Below, piece by piece: positions 5,189 through 5,467 of a stretch of 5,467 bases of DNA. Location of the stretch: NCBI GenBank assembly GCA_010672185.1, contig JAAHHL010000548.1, forward strand, positions 1-5,467, read 5' to 3'. The notes under the pieces were generated by a model. That model worked only from the letters and a program-made list of their open reading frames with translations. It was not told where the DNA came from and ran no database searches. The position numbers were made by a program, and so were the translations under genes. Origin of the DNA: Caldora sp. SIO3E6. GTDB lineage: Bacteria; Cyanobacteriota; Cyanobacteriia; Cyanobacteriales; Coleofasciculaceae. Each line of letters opens with the position of its first letter. Position 1 is the stretch's first letter.

Positions 5189-5467
5189 TTATTCCAAAAA
5201 AGTTAAACTGATGCTATGGTTACCTGAATAGACCAAAAAGCGTTCAGTCTGGCTAGCACCTGCTAAGTCTTCAATTTCAGCCACCTCCAAACTAGAAACA
5301 TGATCTACTCCTGGTACTCTTTCTAATAGTCGGTAAAAGTCCGATTTGTAAGGCTGACGACCAAAATTCCAACCTTTACCTGCAAAACCTCCCGTGAGAG
5401 GATGGAGAAAACTAGCTAAGGTTTGCTCCACTGTTTGTGCTACCTCACCAGCTCCTTCTAGGGAAGA
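5189..5467 (-). CDS. Baseplate J-like assembly protein, C-terminal part only
   Basis: The frame is open from the right edge to the TAA at 5189-5191, giving the last 92 residues (SSLEGAGEVAQTVEQTLASF onwards). A GTG at 5431 is inside this frame but there is no reason to start there, since the frame and the homology both continue upstream. The segment LASFLHPLTGG...GWNFGRQPYKSDFYRLLERV followed by PGVDHVSSLEV aligns with LENFLAPLANP...GWQFGRNVYVSELYQLLDEL followed by EFVDYV of the next gene. The two are therefore paralogous J-like wedge proteins in tandem. It ends HSISLTFLE. Two adjacent J-like proteins, one long and one short, are known in eCIS-type clusters; the length of this one cannot be seen. 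Confidence 0.88.
   Translation of the reverse strand, partial: SSLEGAGEVAQTVEQTLASFLHPLTGGFAGKGWNFGRQPYKSDFYRLLERVPGVDHVSSLEVAEIEDLAGASQTERFLVYSGNHSISLTFLE

Noticed and set aside
5007..5231. Plus-strand open frame of 74 codons with LLPQSLLPQ repeats
   Set aside because: The apparent peptide repeat is only the translation of the CCTCCTG array, and the frame overlaps two real genes on the other strand.
5189..5431. Short separate protein starting at GTG 5431
   Set aside because: The frame is open to the right edge and the homology to the next J-like protein begins upstream of the GTG, so it is the end of a larger gene.

Overview
The window reads as chromosomal DNA of a filamentous cyanobacterium. 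The evidence is one full HIP1 octamer (GCGATCGC, 4748-4755), heptameric tandem repeats (STRR-type) in two of the three intergenic spacers, a cyanobacterial-style TTGGGT/ACCCAA hairpin repeat in the third, and protein sequences resembling cyanobacterial tail/baseplate families. A large marine Moorena/Okeania/Lyngbya-like genome would fit, but the genus cannot be fixed from this sequence.

All four genes lie on the minus strand and are read from right to left. (1) 5467-5189 is the C-terminal end of a baseplate J-like protein whose start is outside the window. (2) 5041-3971 is a second, short baseplate J-like protein of 356 aa, carrying an unusual leucine-rich hydrophobic insertion. (3) 3699-2962 is a P2 gpI-like tail/baseplate protein of 245 aa. 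(4) 2736-1 is a very large fibre-like protein: 912 codons are open and the frame runs off the left edge. This set and order (baseplate wedge, wedge paralogue, gpI-like, fibre) is that of the distal end of a contractile injection system (eCIS/tCIS, phage-tail-like). A tailocin or prophage is the alternative; no capsid, lysis or integrase gene is visible, but the window is too short to exclude one.

The fibre gene is the richest part. It has an N-terminal domain of about 180 aa (probable attachment domain), a stalk signature NVGIGTTNPS at residue 203, a probable beta-sandwich (CBM-like) domain at about 240-447, a second NVGIGTTNPS at 473, and then a super-repeat of about 196-227 aa. Each super-repeat unit joins YGVRG, GYGGYF and YGVYG beta-type motifs around a variable acidic/proline linker. 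The two units differ by an in-frame 93-nt insertion and an in-frame 57-nt insertion, each bounded by short direct repeats, so the fibre appears to be changing length by recombination or slippage.

The gaps between these apparently co-transcribed genes are 147, 271 and 225 nt, and each is filled by a different repeat family. In the 271-nt gap the start region of the gpI-like gene is present three times, twice as a decapitated five-codon mini-ORF, which suggests that repeat insertion or duplication pushed the gene away from its upstream neighbour.
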